A stretch of 27,050 bases of DNA from CAISGS01 sp044346445 (GCA_044346445.1 JBIIZD010000027.1:1-27050); one strand, 5' to 3'; numbered from the stretch's first letter, positions 17,064-25,540 are shown. Program-made: numbers and translations. Notes: generated by a model not told the origin, from the sequence alone.

Positions 17064-18233
17064 CTAGACCTCGCTGACGACCGCCGCCCAAAAGCGTTTG
17101 GCTTTTTTGAAGAAGCTGCTGGTCTGGGGGTGCTGGCCGTCGTCGCAGGACTTGGCCAGTTCACGCATCAGCTCTTTTTGCCGGCCCGTGAGTCGCGTCG
17201 GAGTCTCGACAAACAGCTCGACCACCAGATCGCCGCGCTCGCGCGAGCGCAAGGACGGCATGCCCTTGCCCTTGAGCCGCACGGTGCGGCCGGTTTGCGC
17301 GCCTTCGGGCACCTTGACCGAAATCCTCGACGCACTGTCTGGCGCATCCTCGGCCTTTAGGCAGGGGGCCTCAATCTCGCCGCCGAGCGCAGCGGTGGTC
17401 ATGGGCACAGGCACGGAACACAGAATATCCAGCCCGTCGCGCTCAAACAGCTCATGCGGCTGTACCGACAGGAAGATGTAAAGATCGCCCCTTGGTCCGC
17501 CGCGCGCGCCAGCATCGCCCTCGCCGGCCAGACGAATGCGCGAGCCCTCATCGACCCCAGCCGGAATGCGCACCTGAAGCGTCCGCTCCTTGCGCACCTG
17601 GCCATGGCCCTGACAGGTCTGGCACGGATCAGCAATCACCCGGCCAGCGCCGCCGCAGCGCGGACAGGTGCGCTCGACCGCGAAAAAGCCTTGGGTTGCC
17701 CGCACCCGGCCCGCCCCGCCACAGGTACCGCAGGTCGTCGGGCTAGTGCCAGGCTTGGCACCTGAGCCGTCGCAGACCTCGCAGCTAATGGCAGACGGAA
17801 CCGTAATCTCGACCTCGGCGCTGGCATAGGCCTGCTCCAGGGAGATTTCCAAATCATAGCGCAGGTCTTGACCGCGTGCCGGGCCTTGGCTGCGGCCCCG
17901 GCCACCACCGCCAAACATGTCGCCGAATACATCGCCAAACACGTCATTAAAGATATCATTGACGTCACCAAAGCCGCCCGCGCCACGACCGCCAGCACCA
18001 GCGCCCATGCCATTGACGCCATCATGGCCAAACCGGTCATAGGCGGCGCGCTTTTGCGGATCGGACAAGACCGAATAGGCCTCATTCACTTCCTTGAACC
18101 GGCCCTCCGATTCGGTGCAGCCGGGATTCTTGTCTGGATGGTGCTGCATGGCCGCCTTGCGAAAAGCCGCCTTTAGCGCGGCATCATCAGCCTGACGGGC
18201 AACGCCAAGAATTTCGTAATAGTCGCGCGCCAT
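17064..18233 (-). CDS. dnaJ: Chaperone DnaJ (Hsp40)
   Basis: DnaJ delivers unfolded substrates to DnaK and stimulates its ATPase. The 389-residue protein opens with MARDYYEILGV, and the J-domain carries HPD at residues 32-34. A G/F-rich linker (about 71-118) follows. Four zinc-binding repeats of CxxCxGxG type have Cys151/154, Cys168/171, Cys190/193 and Cys204/207. The C-terminal substrate-binding region begins with LQVRIPAGVDEGSRIRLAGE. It is a complete type I DnaJ. The start at 18233 is set by homology; the open frame extends 19 codons upstream with no family similarity. It lies 153 bases after dnaK, and that gap contains a hairpin (18330-18366). Confidence 0.98.
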   Translation of the reverse strand: MARDYYEILGVARQADDAALKAAFRKAAMQHHPDKNPGCTESEGRFKEVNEAYSVLSDPQKRAAYDRFGHDGVNGMGAGAGGRGAGGFGDVNDIFNDVFGDVFGDMFGGGGRGRSQGPARGQDLRYDLEISLEQAYASAEVEITVPSAISCEVCDGSGAKPGTSPTTCGTCGGAGRVRATQGFFAVERTCPRCGGAGRVIADPCQTCQGHGQVRKERTLQVRIPAGVDEGSRIRLAGEGDAGARGGPRGDLYIFLSVQPHELFERDGLDILCSVPVPMTTAALGGEIEAPCLKAEDAPDSASRISVKVPEGAQTGRTVRLKGKGMPSLRSRERGDLVVELFVETPTRLTGRQKELMRELAKSCDDGQHPQTSSFFKKAKRFWAAVVSEV

Positions 18234-18329
18234 ATCCGTACCTGACCCCGTTTTGTCCATAGAACCGCAACCGAACGACGGGTCAATCACCTGCTGCGGT
18301 CATCGGCCCCAAATCATCCTGTGATGGAA

Positions 18330-18366
18330 CCCGGCCCCACAGACGACAAGCGCTTGCAGGGCCGGG
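18330..18366 (-). other. Intercistronic hairpin between dnaK and dnaJ
   Basis: CCCGGCCC (18330-18337) and GGGCCGGG (18359-18366) are perfect 8-bp inverted arms separated by 21 bases. The loop itself holds a 10-bp palindrome, CAAGCGCTTG, at 18348-18357. The structure lies 20 bases after the dnaK stop and about 97 bases before the dnaJ ATG. No T-run follows on the minus strand, so complete termination is unlikely. It could act as a partial terminator, a processing or stabilising stem that sets the DnaK:DnaJ ratio. The inverted repeat is certain; its role is inferred. Confidence 0.6.
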
Positions 18367-18386
18367 ATATGCATCAGGCGCTGGGC

Positions 18387-20285
18387 CTATTTCTTGTCGT
18401 TGCCATCGACTTCTTCAAACTCGGCATCCACGACCCCGTCATCGGCCTTTGCGTGCGCGTCGGCGTCGGCGTCATCGTCAGGGGCCTGAGCATACATGGC
18501 CTCGCCCATCTTCATCGAGGCCTGCATCAAGACTTGAGTCTTGGCCCTGATATCGTCGGCGTCTTCGCCTTCGAGCGCGGTCTTAAGCTCGGCAATGGCG
18601 GTCTCGATCGCCGCCTTGTCCTCCGCGCCGACCTTGGAGCCGTGATCAATCATGGCCTTTTCGGTCGAGTGGATCAGGGCATCGCCCTGATTGCGGGCCT
18701 CAACGGTTTCCTTGCGCTTCTTGTCATTGGCCGAATTGGCTTCCGCCTCCTTGACCATTTTTTCAATATCAGCGTCGGACAGACCGCCATTGGCCTGGAT
18801 GCGGATGGATTGCTCCTTATTGGTCGCCTTGTCCTTGGCCTGGACATTCACAATGCCATTGGCGTCAATATCGAAGGTGACCTCGACCTGGGGCACGCCG
18901 CGCGGTGCGGGCGGAATACCGACCAGATCAAACTGGCCCAGCATCTTATTGTCCTGCGCCATGGGCCGCTCACCCTGGAAGACGCGGATAGTCACGGCGC
19001 TTTGATTGTCATCCGCGGTCGAGAACACCTGGCTGCGCTTGGTCGGGATGGTGGTATTGCGCTCGATCAGGGGCGTAAACACGCCGCCAAGCGTCTCAAT
19101 ACCTAGGGTCAATGGCGTGACGTCGAGCAAGAGCACGTCCTTGACATCGCCTTGCAGCACCCCGGCCTGGACCGCAGCGCCAAGCGCCACGACCTCGTCA
19201 GGGTTCACGCCCGTATGCGGCTCCCGGCCAAAGAAGGCCTTAACCGCCTCGACCACCTTGGGCATACGGGTCATGCCGCCGACCAGAACGACCTCGTCAA
19301 TCTCGGACTTCTTGATGCCAGCGTCTTTCAGGGCCTGTTCGCAAGGCGCGATCGTGCGGGCAACCAGATCCTCGACCAAGGCTTCCATCTTGGCACGGGT
19401 AATCTTGACATTCAGGTGCAGGGGACCAGAGGCATTCATCGAGATGAAGGGCAGGTTCACCTCATATTGGGTGGTGAAGGACAGCTCCTTCTTGGCCTTT
19501 TCGGCCTCTTCCTTCAGGCGTTGCAGGGCCAGCTTGTCCTTGCGCAGATCAACGCCAGATTCCTTTTTGAACTCGTCCGCCAGATAGTCGAGGATGCGCA
19601 GGTCAAAGTCCTCACCGCCAAGGAAGGTGTCACCATTGGTGGCCTTGACCTCGAAAATGCCGTCGCCGATTTCCAGCACGGAAATGTCGAACGTACCGCC
19701 GCCCAGATCATAGACCGCGATCTTCTTGCCGACATTCATGTCCAGCCCATAGGCCAGGGCCGCGGCGGTAGGCTCATTGATAATGCGCAGGACTTCCAGG
19801 CCAGCAATCTTGCCAGCATCCTTGGTCGCCTGGCGCTGGGCGTCGTTGAAATAGGCGGGGACCGTGATCACGGCCTTATCGACCTTTTCGCCCAGATGCG
19901 CCTCGGCCGCTTCCTTCATCTTGATCAGGATAAAGGCCGAGATTTGTTGGGGTGAATAATCGGTCTCATGCGCCTTGACCCAGGCCGCGCCGCCCTGGCC
20001 CTTGACGATTTCATAAGGGACCATGCCCTTATCCTTAGCCACGATCGGATCATCAAAATTGCGGCCAATCAGGCGCTTGATGGCGAACAGTGTATTGGAC
20101 GGATTGGTCACGGCCTGACGCTTGGCCGGCTGGCCAACGAGGCGGTCGCCATCATCAAGGAAGGCAACAACGGACGGGGTGGTGCGCACGCCCTCGGCGT
20201 TTTCGATCACCCGGGGGGTCTTGCCGTCCATAATGGCCACGCACGAATTGGTGGTGCCAAGGTCGATACCGATAATCTTGCTCAT
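18387..20285 (-). CDS. dnaK: Chaperone DnaK (Hsp70)
   Basis: DnaK is the central ATP-dependent Hsp70 chaperone and, in alphaproteobacteria, also restrains the heat-shock sigma factor. The 632-residue protein opens with MSKIIGIDLGTTNSCVA. It has the nucleotide-binding domain with YDLGGGTFDISVLEIGDG and FLGGEDFD, the linker/substrate-domain junction VKDVLLLDVTPLTLGIET, and a C-terminal lid ending in the conserved EEVDGNDKK. Everything is intact and of normal length. The ATG at 20285 is fixed by homology, with GGAG about 11 bases upstream. The open frame continues 19 codons upstream without similarity. A heat-shock-like promoter lies at 20456-20483, giving a leader of about 165 bases. dnaJ follows on the same strand. 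Confidence 0.99.
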   Translation of the reverse strand: MSKIIGIDLGTTNSCVAIMDGKTPRVIENAEGVRTTPSVVAFLDDGDRLVGQPAKRQAVTNPSNTLFAIKRLIGRNFDDPIVAKDKGMVPYEIVKGQGGAAWVKAHETDYSPQQISAFILIKMKEAAEAHLGEKVDKAVITVPAYFNDAQRQATKDAGKIAGLEVLRIINEPTAAALAYGLDMNVGKKIAVYDLGGGTFDISVLEIGDGIFEVKATNGDTFLGGEDFDLRILDYLADEFKKESGVDLRKDKLALQRLKEEAEKAKKELSFTTQYEVNLPFISMNASGPLHLNVKITRAKMEALVEDLVARTIAPCEQALKDAGIKKSEIDEVVLVGGMTRMPKVVEAVKAFFGREPHTGVNPDEVVALGAAVQAGVLQGDVKDVLLLDVTPLTLGIETLGGVFTPLIERNTTIPTKRSQVFSTADDNQSAVTIRVFQGERPMAQDNKMLGQFDLVGIPPAPRGVPQVEVTFDIDANGIVNVQAKDKATNKEQSIRIQANGGLSDADIEKMVKEAEANSANDKKRKETVEARNQGDALIHSTEKAMIDHGSKVGAEDKAAIETAIAELKTALEGEDADDIRAKTQVLMQASMKMGEAMYAQAPDDDADADAHAKADDGVVDAEFEEVDGNDKK

Positions 20286-20384
20286 GGTCTTTGGTCGCTC
20301 CATTGCGGGCGGTCCGTTCTGCCGGGCCTTTATAAAAAGCACCCGATCGGGATTTGGACCCCCGGTTCGCTTAGGTCTTTGAAC

Positions 20385-20408
20385 GAGGCCTACCGAAAGA
20401 TAGGCCTC
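20385..20408 (-). other. Hairpin in the dnaK leader
   Basis: GAGGCCTA (20385-20392) and TAGGCCTC (20401-20408) are perfect 8-bp arms; a C-G and a T-G pair extend the stem to 10, closing a four-base loop. It lies 100 bases upstream of the dnaK ATG, downstream of the predicted promoter, so it would be part of the mRNA leader. No T-run follows it. A second short palindrome, CCCGATCGGG, sits at 20342-20351 and is followed on the transcript by TGCTTTTTATAAA. These could influence leader folding or stability, but a function is not shown. Confidence 0.55.
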
Positions 20409-20455
20409 AAAACGGCGGGTTGATTAACATAAAACGTATCACGCTTCGAAGCCGC

Positions 20456-20483
20456 ATATGGGCAGCTTCGAGCGCTTGGCAAG
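20456..20483 (-). promoter_or_regulatory. Candidate heat-shock (sigma-32 type) promoter of dnaK
   Basis: On the minus strand CTTGCC (20478-20483) is followed after 14 bases by GCCCATAT (20456-20463). This fits the sigma-32 pattern CTTGAA and CCCCATNT with normal spacing. It lies between the end of the aminopeptidase gene and dnaK, where such a promoter is expected. The -10 is flanked by the inverted repeat TCGAAGC / GCTTCGA with a 12-base spacer. A housekeeping reading (TTGCCA, 16 bases, CATATG) is also possible, so the sigma factor is not certain. Confidence 0.55.
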
Positions 20484-20548
20484 ACCTAATCACACAATGC
20501 AGCTGTGGACTTTTTACAAAATCATCGCGCAGGCCCCTTACCGAGGGA

Positions 20549-23215
20549 CTAAAAGCCCTTCATTCGCAACCATGCGTCGATTTTTTCCAACTGCTCGGTC
20601 TTGAAGCGCACGCCTTGGCGGGCACTGGCCAGGGCGGCATTGGCGCGGGCCCGATCCTCGACCGGCACGGTCTTTTCAATATAGGCCGCTAAGGTATCGG
20701 CCATGACCGGATCATGGGTACCATCCAACAGGTTCGGCATGAAACCCGCCGAGGCCATGGAGTCCAGCCCCTTGCGGATCTGGTCCAGATGATCGAGCGC
20801 AAATTGCCAGGCCATGGCCTCGTGCCAGCCGGAAACCTGCCCAACCATGCGCGGGGTAATGGTCACGGGCACGGCGTCGCTAATGGCCAGATCAAGCACC
20901 TGCCGCGCCAAGGCCGGGTCGCGCACGCGAGCAAGATCGCCCAATAAATCATTTTTCTCGATCTGGGTCTTCAGCGTCTTGACCCGATTAAGCGCAACAT
21001 CAAACAGCGCCTGATCGGCATGGCTCAAGGCTACGGCCTGAATGGCCGAACGGATATCGCCTGGCATGGCCTCGGGATCATTGGGCGCGGCTAGGAACCG
21101 GCGCTTGGCCTCAGCCATCACAGCAGGGTCGTCAAACCGGCCCAGAGTCGAAATCAGCCATGGCCGCAACAGGGCCACCCGCGGCGATTCGCCCGCGCTT
21201 GGCCGCCAGCCAATCTTGGCGAGAATCGGTTGCAGGACCGAGCGGCCATAGGCGCGGACGGCGCCTTGGCGCGGCTCGCCGTCAAACAGATAGCTAAGCT
21301 CGCGCAGCGTGCTCACGGCCTGACTAATCACTTCGGGCTCACTCGTGGCCCCGACCTTGGTCGACAGGTCCAGATAATTGGCCATGGGCGCATAGCCGCC
21401 CTTGGCTAGGGCTAGGGCATCATTCAATAGCCCAAGCTGATCACTGGCCTCCAGCGCGTCAAACCGTGCAACCAAGGGGGCCTGCAGACCGGGCGCATAG
21501 GCCGAGCGGAAATAGCCCGCCTGACCGGCATTGAGCTTGACCGGCCCGCAGCCAGCCACCACCGCCTTGGTCACGGGTGCGCCATCGGTCAAGATCGTCT
21601 GAATGCCGGGCTGGCCCAGAACAGCCACCTGGATCGGCACGCGCCAAGACAGACGCGCCTTTGAGGGCTCATCCAGTCCAAACCGGCCTTGGCTAAGCGT
21701 CAGTTCGGTCTGGCCCTTTTTGCAGACGGCACTGTCTAGGGTGATTAGCGGCACCCCCGGCTGGCGGGCAAAATCATCGGCAATGGCGACAATGGGCTTA
21801 TTGGCGGCGGTCTCAACCGCGCTCCACAGATCCTTGGTCACCGTATTACCATACGCATGCTTGCGCATATAGGCCCGCACCCCATCGCGGAACGCCGTCT
21901 CGCCAGAATAGTTTTCCAACATGCGGATCACAGCCTGGCCCTTTTGATAGGTAATCGCGTCAAAGGCTTGCGAGGCTTGCTCGACCGTATCGACGGTCTG
22001 GACAATGGGGTGGGTCGAGGCCTTGGCATCGAGATCAAGCGCAAATTCCTTGCCCGACTCAGCCTGCAACCAGGGCTTCCAATCCGGGTGCATCTTGTCT
22101 GTGACCCGGGTTGCCATCCAGGAGGCAAAGCCCTCATTCAGCCAAAGATCATCCCACCAGGTCATGGTTACAAGATTGCCAAACCATTGGTGCGCGATTT
22201 CATGCGCCACGACCTCATAGACATTTTGCCGGTCCAACTCTGACGAGCGGCTGGGGTCTAGCAAAAGCACACGATCAAAATACAGAATGGCGCCCCAGTT
22301 CTCCATTGCACTAAATCCGCCGCCATTGGGCACGGCCAGATTGTCCAGCTTTGGCAGGGGATAGGGCGTGCCAAAATAGTCATCGAACTGGACCAAGACC
22401 TTGGCGGCATCCTCCAGCGCCGTCTGGCCCTGATCCAGATCGCCGCGCTTGGTAACGACGCTGACATCGACCTCACCGACCTTGATCGTGCGCCGCTCCA
22501 GATCGCCCACGCCTAAAAACAGCAGATAGGTGCTCATCTTGGGCGAAGGCGCAAAACTGACCTTTTTCAGGCCGCCGCCGAGCGATTGGCTGGCGGTTTG
22601 CGGCATATTGGACAGGGCCATACGCCCCTCTGGGACAATGACTTCAAGCGCAAAGACGGCCTTGCGCCCCGGCTCGTCCCAGCTGGGCACAAAACGGCGC
22701 GCATCAGGGGCCTGAAACTGGGTGGCCAGCATCTGGCCCTTGCCATTGGCATCATCATAATCGACGGCAAATAGGCCTTGGGACTGGGTATAGATCTTGC
22801 CGGCATAATCGATGGACAGGGTATAATCGCCCGGCAAAATCGGCTTGGAAAAGCCCAGCGTCACGGTCTGGACCTTGGGATCAAACGCAAGACTTGGGGT
22901 CTCGGTCTCACGCCCGCTCAAGACCACCTTGGAAAAGGTCAGATCAGCCGCGTTCAAGGTAATGGTCTCAGTGGCCTGCTTGACCGAAATGGCAATCTTG
23001 ACCTTGCCGTCAAACCGCATCTTGGCGCCGTCGGGGGTAATCTGCATGTCATAGCGGCTCGGCACTACCGTATCGGGCAGAACCTGACGTGCGCTTGCCA
23101 CAACAGGTTCGGCTGGAGCAGAAATTGCAGGATTGCCGCCAAGCGCGCAAAACCATGCTAGGCTTGCGGCCGTCATCCAGACAGAACGCTTCGAGATCAC
23201 CTTGGTTTGACGCAT
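20549..23215 (-). CDS. M1 family zinc aminopeptidase, exported
   Basis: This 888-residue gluzincin aminopeptidase removes N-terminal residues from peptides. The N-terminus has a basic stretch and hydrophobic core (KRSVWMTAASLAWFCALGG) ending near ISA, which reads as a signal peptide, so the enzyme should be periplasmic or outside. The exopeptidase motif is SAMEN (302-306, the GAMEN position). The zinc site is HEIAH (338-342) with the third ligand Glu361 in LWLNEGFASW, and the catalytic tyrosine is in ITYQKGQAVIRMLE (Tyr423). A long helical ERAP1-like C-terminal domain follows. The ATG at 23215 was chosen because GGAGG lies five bases upstream; an in-frame GTG four codons earlier is less likely. 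The gene ends 263 bases before dnaK and has no clear terminator. Confidence 0.95.
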   Translation of the reverse strand: MRQTKVISKRSVWMTAASLAWFCALGGNPAISAPAEPVVASARQVLPDTVVPSRYDMQITPDGAKMRFDGKVKIAISVKQATETITLNAADLTFSKVVLSGRETETPSLAFDPKVQTVTLGFSKPILPGDYTLSIDYAGKIYTQSQGLFAVDYDDANGKGQMLATQFQAPDARRFVPSWDEPGRKAVFALEVIVPEGRMALSNMPQTASQSLGGGLKKVSFAPSPKMSTYLLFLGVGDLERRTIKVGEVDVSVVTKRGDLDQGQTALEDAAKVLVQFDDYFGTPYPLPKLDNLAVPNGGGFSAMENWGAILYFDRVLLLDPSRSSELDRQNVYEVVAHEIAHQWFGNLVTMTWWDDLWLNEGFASWMATRVTDKMHPDWKPWLQAESGKEFALDLDAKASTHPIVQTVDTVEQASQAFDAITYQKGQAVIRMLENYSGETAFRDGVRAYMRKHAYGNTVTKDLWSAVETAANKPIVAIADDFARQPGVPLITLDSAVCKKGQTELTLSQGRFGLDEPSKARLSWRVPIQVAVLGQPGIQTILTDGAPVTKAVVAGCGPVKLNAGQAGYFRSAYAPGLQAPLVARFDALEASDQLGLLNDALALAKGGYAPMANYLDLSTKVGATSEPEVISQAVSTLRELSYLFDGEPRQGAVRAYGRSVLQPILAKIGWRPSAGESPRVALLRPWLISTLGRFDDPAVMAEAKRRFLAAPNDPEAMPGDIRSAIQAVALSHADQALFDVALNRVKTLKTQIEKNDLLGDLARVRDPALARQVLDLAISDAVPVTITPRMVGQVSGWHEAMAWQFALDHLDQIRKGLDSMASAGFMPNLLDGTHDPVMADTLAAYIEKTVPVEDRARANAALASARQGVRFKTEQLEKIDAWLRMKGF

Positions 23216-23300
23216 AACATCCTCCACCCGCCTAGCGATTATTGAACCCTAGCCCTAGCCAAGATTAGGCCGCCGATCAATAACTAGCTTTCGCCACCAC

Positions 23301-23337
23301 CTTGGAACCTTGCAGGCCTTGTACCATCTTGGAACCT
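23301..23337 (+). repeat. Direct repeat upstream of alkB
   Basis: CTTGGAACCT occurs at 23301-23310 and again at 23328-23337, a 27-bp period. The second copy abuts the alkB ATG and supplies its GGAA as a weak ribosome binding site. The repeat could be a paired regulator site in the 122-base gap shared with the divergent aminopeptidase gene. It does not match the alphaproteobacterial LexA box, because the GTTC/GAAC half-sites are too far apart. Confidence 0.45.
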
Positions 23338-23934
23338 ATGAACGGTTTTCAACTTCTTCCCGGGTGCCTAGATCGCCAAGCCCAGAGCCAAATGGTTGCG
23401 GCGCTGGACAAGATTGTCGCGGCCGCCCCCCTGTTCACGCCCGTCACCCCAGGCGGTCAGCCGTTTTCGGTGCGGATGACCAATTGCGGCCGTCTTGGCT
23501 GGGTCTCTGACCGCGCTGGCTATCGCTATCAGGCCCATCACCCGGTCACGGGCCAGGCCTGGCCGCCCATACCCGATGCCCTGCTTGGCCTCTGGGCCGA
23601 GCATGTCGACGCCATCACACCGCCCGATGCGTGTCTGATCAATCTCTATGGACCCGGCGCGCGCATGGGCCTGCATCAGGACCGCGATGAGGCCGATTTT
23701 CGCTTTGGCGTCCTGTCGGTTTCGCTCGGCGATACGGCCGTGTTTCGCATTGGCACCCCCAAGCGCGGCGGCAAGACCCGCTCTGTGCGCCTAAGCTCAG
23801 GCGATGTCTGCATACTGGCTGGCGAGGATCGGCTGGCCTTTCACGGCATAGACCGGGTCATAAGCGGCAGTTCACAACTGATTTCTGGTGGTGGCCGGAT
23901 TAATTTGACCTTACGAAAGGCTGGCGCGCCGTGA
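23338..23934 (+). CDS. alkB: AlkB-type Fe(II)/2-oxoglutarate-dependent DNA repair dioxygenase
   Basis: AlkB removes methyl groups from 1-methyladenine and 3-methylcytosine by oxidation, using Fe(II) and 2-oxoglutarate. The 198-residue protein shows the iron triad His113 and Asp115 (LHQDRDE) and His169 (AFHGIDR). The 2-oxoglutarate-binding arginine belongs to the RINLTLR motif (Arg187, Arg193), the classic R-x-N-x-T-x-R. NLYGPGARMGLHQDRDE is the family signature. The ATG at 23338 was chosen because the protein aligns from there; the frame upstream opens only with a TTG. It is divergent from the aminopeptidase and 60 bases from the next gene in the same direction. No ada gene is in the window. 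Confidence 0.95.
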   Translation: MNGFQLLPGCLDRQAQSQMVAALDKIVAAAPLFTPVTPGGQPFSVRMTNCGRLGWVSDRAGYRYQAHHPVTGQAWPPIPDALLGLWAEHVDAITPPDACLINLYGPGARMGLHQDRDEADFRFGVLSVSLGDTAVFRIGTPKRGGKTRSVRLSSGDVCILAGEDRLAFHGIDRVISGSSQLISGGGRINLTLRKAGAP

Positions 23935-23994
23935 CAAGGCCATAAAAATATTGCAAGCTAATTTGCGCCGTTAGCGCGCAAAAGGAAAAGCACC

Positions 23995-24900
23995 ATGGCC
24001 GCATTGACCCGTCCAGAAGGTTCGGAACCGCAAGATTTTCATCTGTCGCGCCGAGGCGTTGCCAGTCTGTTTTTTGCCGGATTTGCCGTCTCGGCCTTTT
24101 CCGCCCAGGCCGCTGCGATTGTTACAGACGAGGTCGGCCTGATCACCAGCGTCGAAATGATCCCGCAGGTGGACACTCCCCTGCCCGCCTATGTCGCGCG
24201 GCCCGATGCCAAGGGCCGGTTTCCGGTCGTGATCGTGGTCTCTGAAGTGTTTGGCATTCATGAATATATCCGTGACACCTGTCGGCGGCTGGCCAAGCTG
24301 GGCTATGTCGCCATTGCACCTGCCTTTTTCCACCGCGCTGGCGACCCAGCACCCTTGAAGGATTTCAAGGCGATCCAGAAAATCGTGGAAACCGCCACGA
24401 ATGCTCAGGTTCAGAGCGATATTGCCGCGACGCTGACCTGGGCCAAGGCTCAGAGCTTTGCCGACCGCCGCACCGGCATAATCGGCTTTTGCTGGGGTGG
24501 GGCTGCGGTCTGGATGGCGCTGGCCCAGTTCAAGGACTTTCGTGCCGGGGTGGCCTGGTATGGCCGCCTGACCCGGCCCGTTGCGGGCCAATTCCTCGGC
24601 AATGAGGACCGGCCCTGGCCGCTGGATGTCGCCCCCGACCTCAAGGCACCCGTACTTGGCCTCTATGCAGGCAAGGATAAGGGCATTCCCCAGACAGACA
24701 TTGACGCCATGAAGGCGGCTTTAACTGCCAACAAGAAACGCGGCAGCGATATTATCGTTTATCCCGAGGCCCAGCACGGCTTTCATGCCGATTATCGCGA
24801 GACCTATGACGCCATCGCCGCCGCCGACGGCTGGCAACGCATGCTCGCCCACTTCGCCAGCAACGGCCTCAAGCCCAAGGCGTTTAAGCCCTTGGCTTGA
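23995..24900 (+). CDS. Dienelactone hydrolase family protein with Tat-like signal
   Basis: The 301-residue alpha/beta hydrolase carries the dienelactone hydrolase triad: Cys166 in GFCWGG, Asp228 in AGKDKG and His261 in AQHGFH. Glu84 in SEVFGIHE matches the conserved glutamate that interacts with the cysteine in this family. The N-terminus has a twin-arginine stretch (HLSRRGVASLFF) followed by a hydrophobic segment and AQA, consistent with Tat export to the periplasm. In this family, homologues with such a leader are common in alphaproteobacteria, and their natural substrate is generally unknown. The ATG at 23995 has AAAGGAAAAG upstream. The gene converges on grpE with only 10 bases between the two stop codons, and no terminator fits there. 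Confidence 0.93.
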   Translation: MAALTRPEGSEPQDFHLSRRGVASLFFAGFAVSAFSAQAAAIVTDEVGLITSVEMIPQVDTPLPAYVARPDAKGRFPVVIVVSEVFGIHEYIRDTCRRLAKLGYVAIAPAFFHRAGDPAPLKDFKAIQKIVETATNAQVQSDIAATLTWAKAQSFADRRTGIIGFCWGGAAVWMALAQFKDFRAGVAWYGRLTRPVAGQFLGNEDRPWPLDVAPDLKAPVLGLYAGKDKGIPQTDIDAMKAALTANKKRGSDIIVYPEAQHGFHADYRETYDAIAAADGWQRMLAHFASNGLKPKAFKPLA

Positions 24901-24910
24901 TTGATCGCAC

Positions 24911-25528
24911 CTAGGCCTTGGTATCGACCGCGCTGCCAGCATCTTCACCGGTGCCATTGACATAGGGATTGGCGCTCTTGGCCTCGCCAGAGGCCTTGGA
25001 CGATACCGCTACCATGGCTGGGCGCACAACGCGGCCAAACAGTTCATAGCCCGGGGCCAGGACCTGGAGCACACACCCAGGCCCGACATCGGTCGCGTCC
25101 TGTTCCATCATGGCCTGATGCTGGTGCGGATCAAACTTGTCGCCCTTGGCCGGGTCCAGACGCTTAAGACCATTGCGTTCAAACGCGCCGGCAAGGTCCT
25201 TTTCGGTCATTTCAATGCCCAGCACCAGATTCTTGACCGCCCCGTCCAGACCTTCGCGCGGCATGGCCTGCAAGGCGCGGCCCAGATTGTCAGATACGCC
25301 AAACAGGTCCTTGGCAAATTTCTGGATCGCATAGGCGCGGGCATCATTAACCTCGCGCTCGGTACGGCGGCGCAGGTTTTCGCCATCGGCGGCATAGCGC
25401 AGGATCTGCTCTTTCAGGGCTGCAATCTCGGCCTGCAAGATCTCGACCTCGGACGGGGCTTGATCCTGTGCGCCCTCGGCACCGGCCTCAATATCCAGAT
25501 CAGACACAGCAGCGGCATCTTCAGTCAT
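24911..25528 (-). CDS. grpE: Nucleotide exchange factor GrpE
   Basis: GrpE releases ADP from DnaK. The 205-residue protein has an acidic disordered N-terminus (1-26), then a long coiled coil (about 27-85, ILQAEIAALKEQILRYAADG and ENLRRRTEREVNDA). The beta domain has the conserved GDKFDPHQHQAMMEQ and PGYELFGRVVRPAMVAVS. It is complete. The ATG at 25528 follows a strong ribosome binding site (AAGGAGA) that overlaps the hrcA stop codon TAA, so it is translated with hrcA. There is no sign of a separate promoter, so HrcA and GrpE levels should be linked. Confidence 0.98.
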   Translation of the reverse strand: MTEDAAAVSDLDIEAGAEGAQDQAPSEVEILQAEIAALKEQILRYAADGENLRRRTEREVNDARAYAIQKFAKDLFGVSDNLGRALQAMPREGLDGAVKNLVLGIEMTEKDLAGAFERNGLKRLDPAKGDKFDPHQHQAMMEQDATDVGPGCVLQVLAPGYELFGRVVRPAMVAVSSKASGEAKSANPYVNGTGEDAGSAVDTKA

Positions 25529-25540
25529 AGAATCGTCTCC

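Noticed and set aside
18321..19955. Long plus-strand open frames antisense to dnaK
   Set aside because: Antisense open frames over dnaK are a well-known effect of its codon use; their Gly/Leu/Asp-rich sequence does not look like a folded protein.
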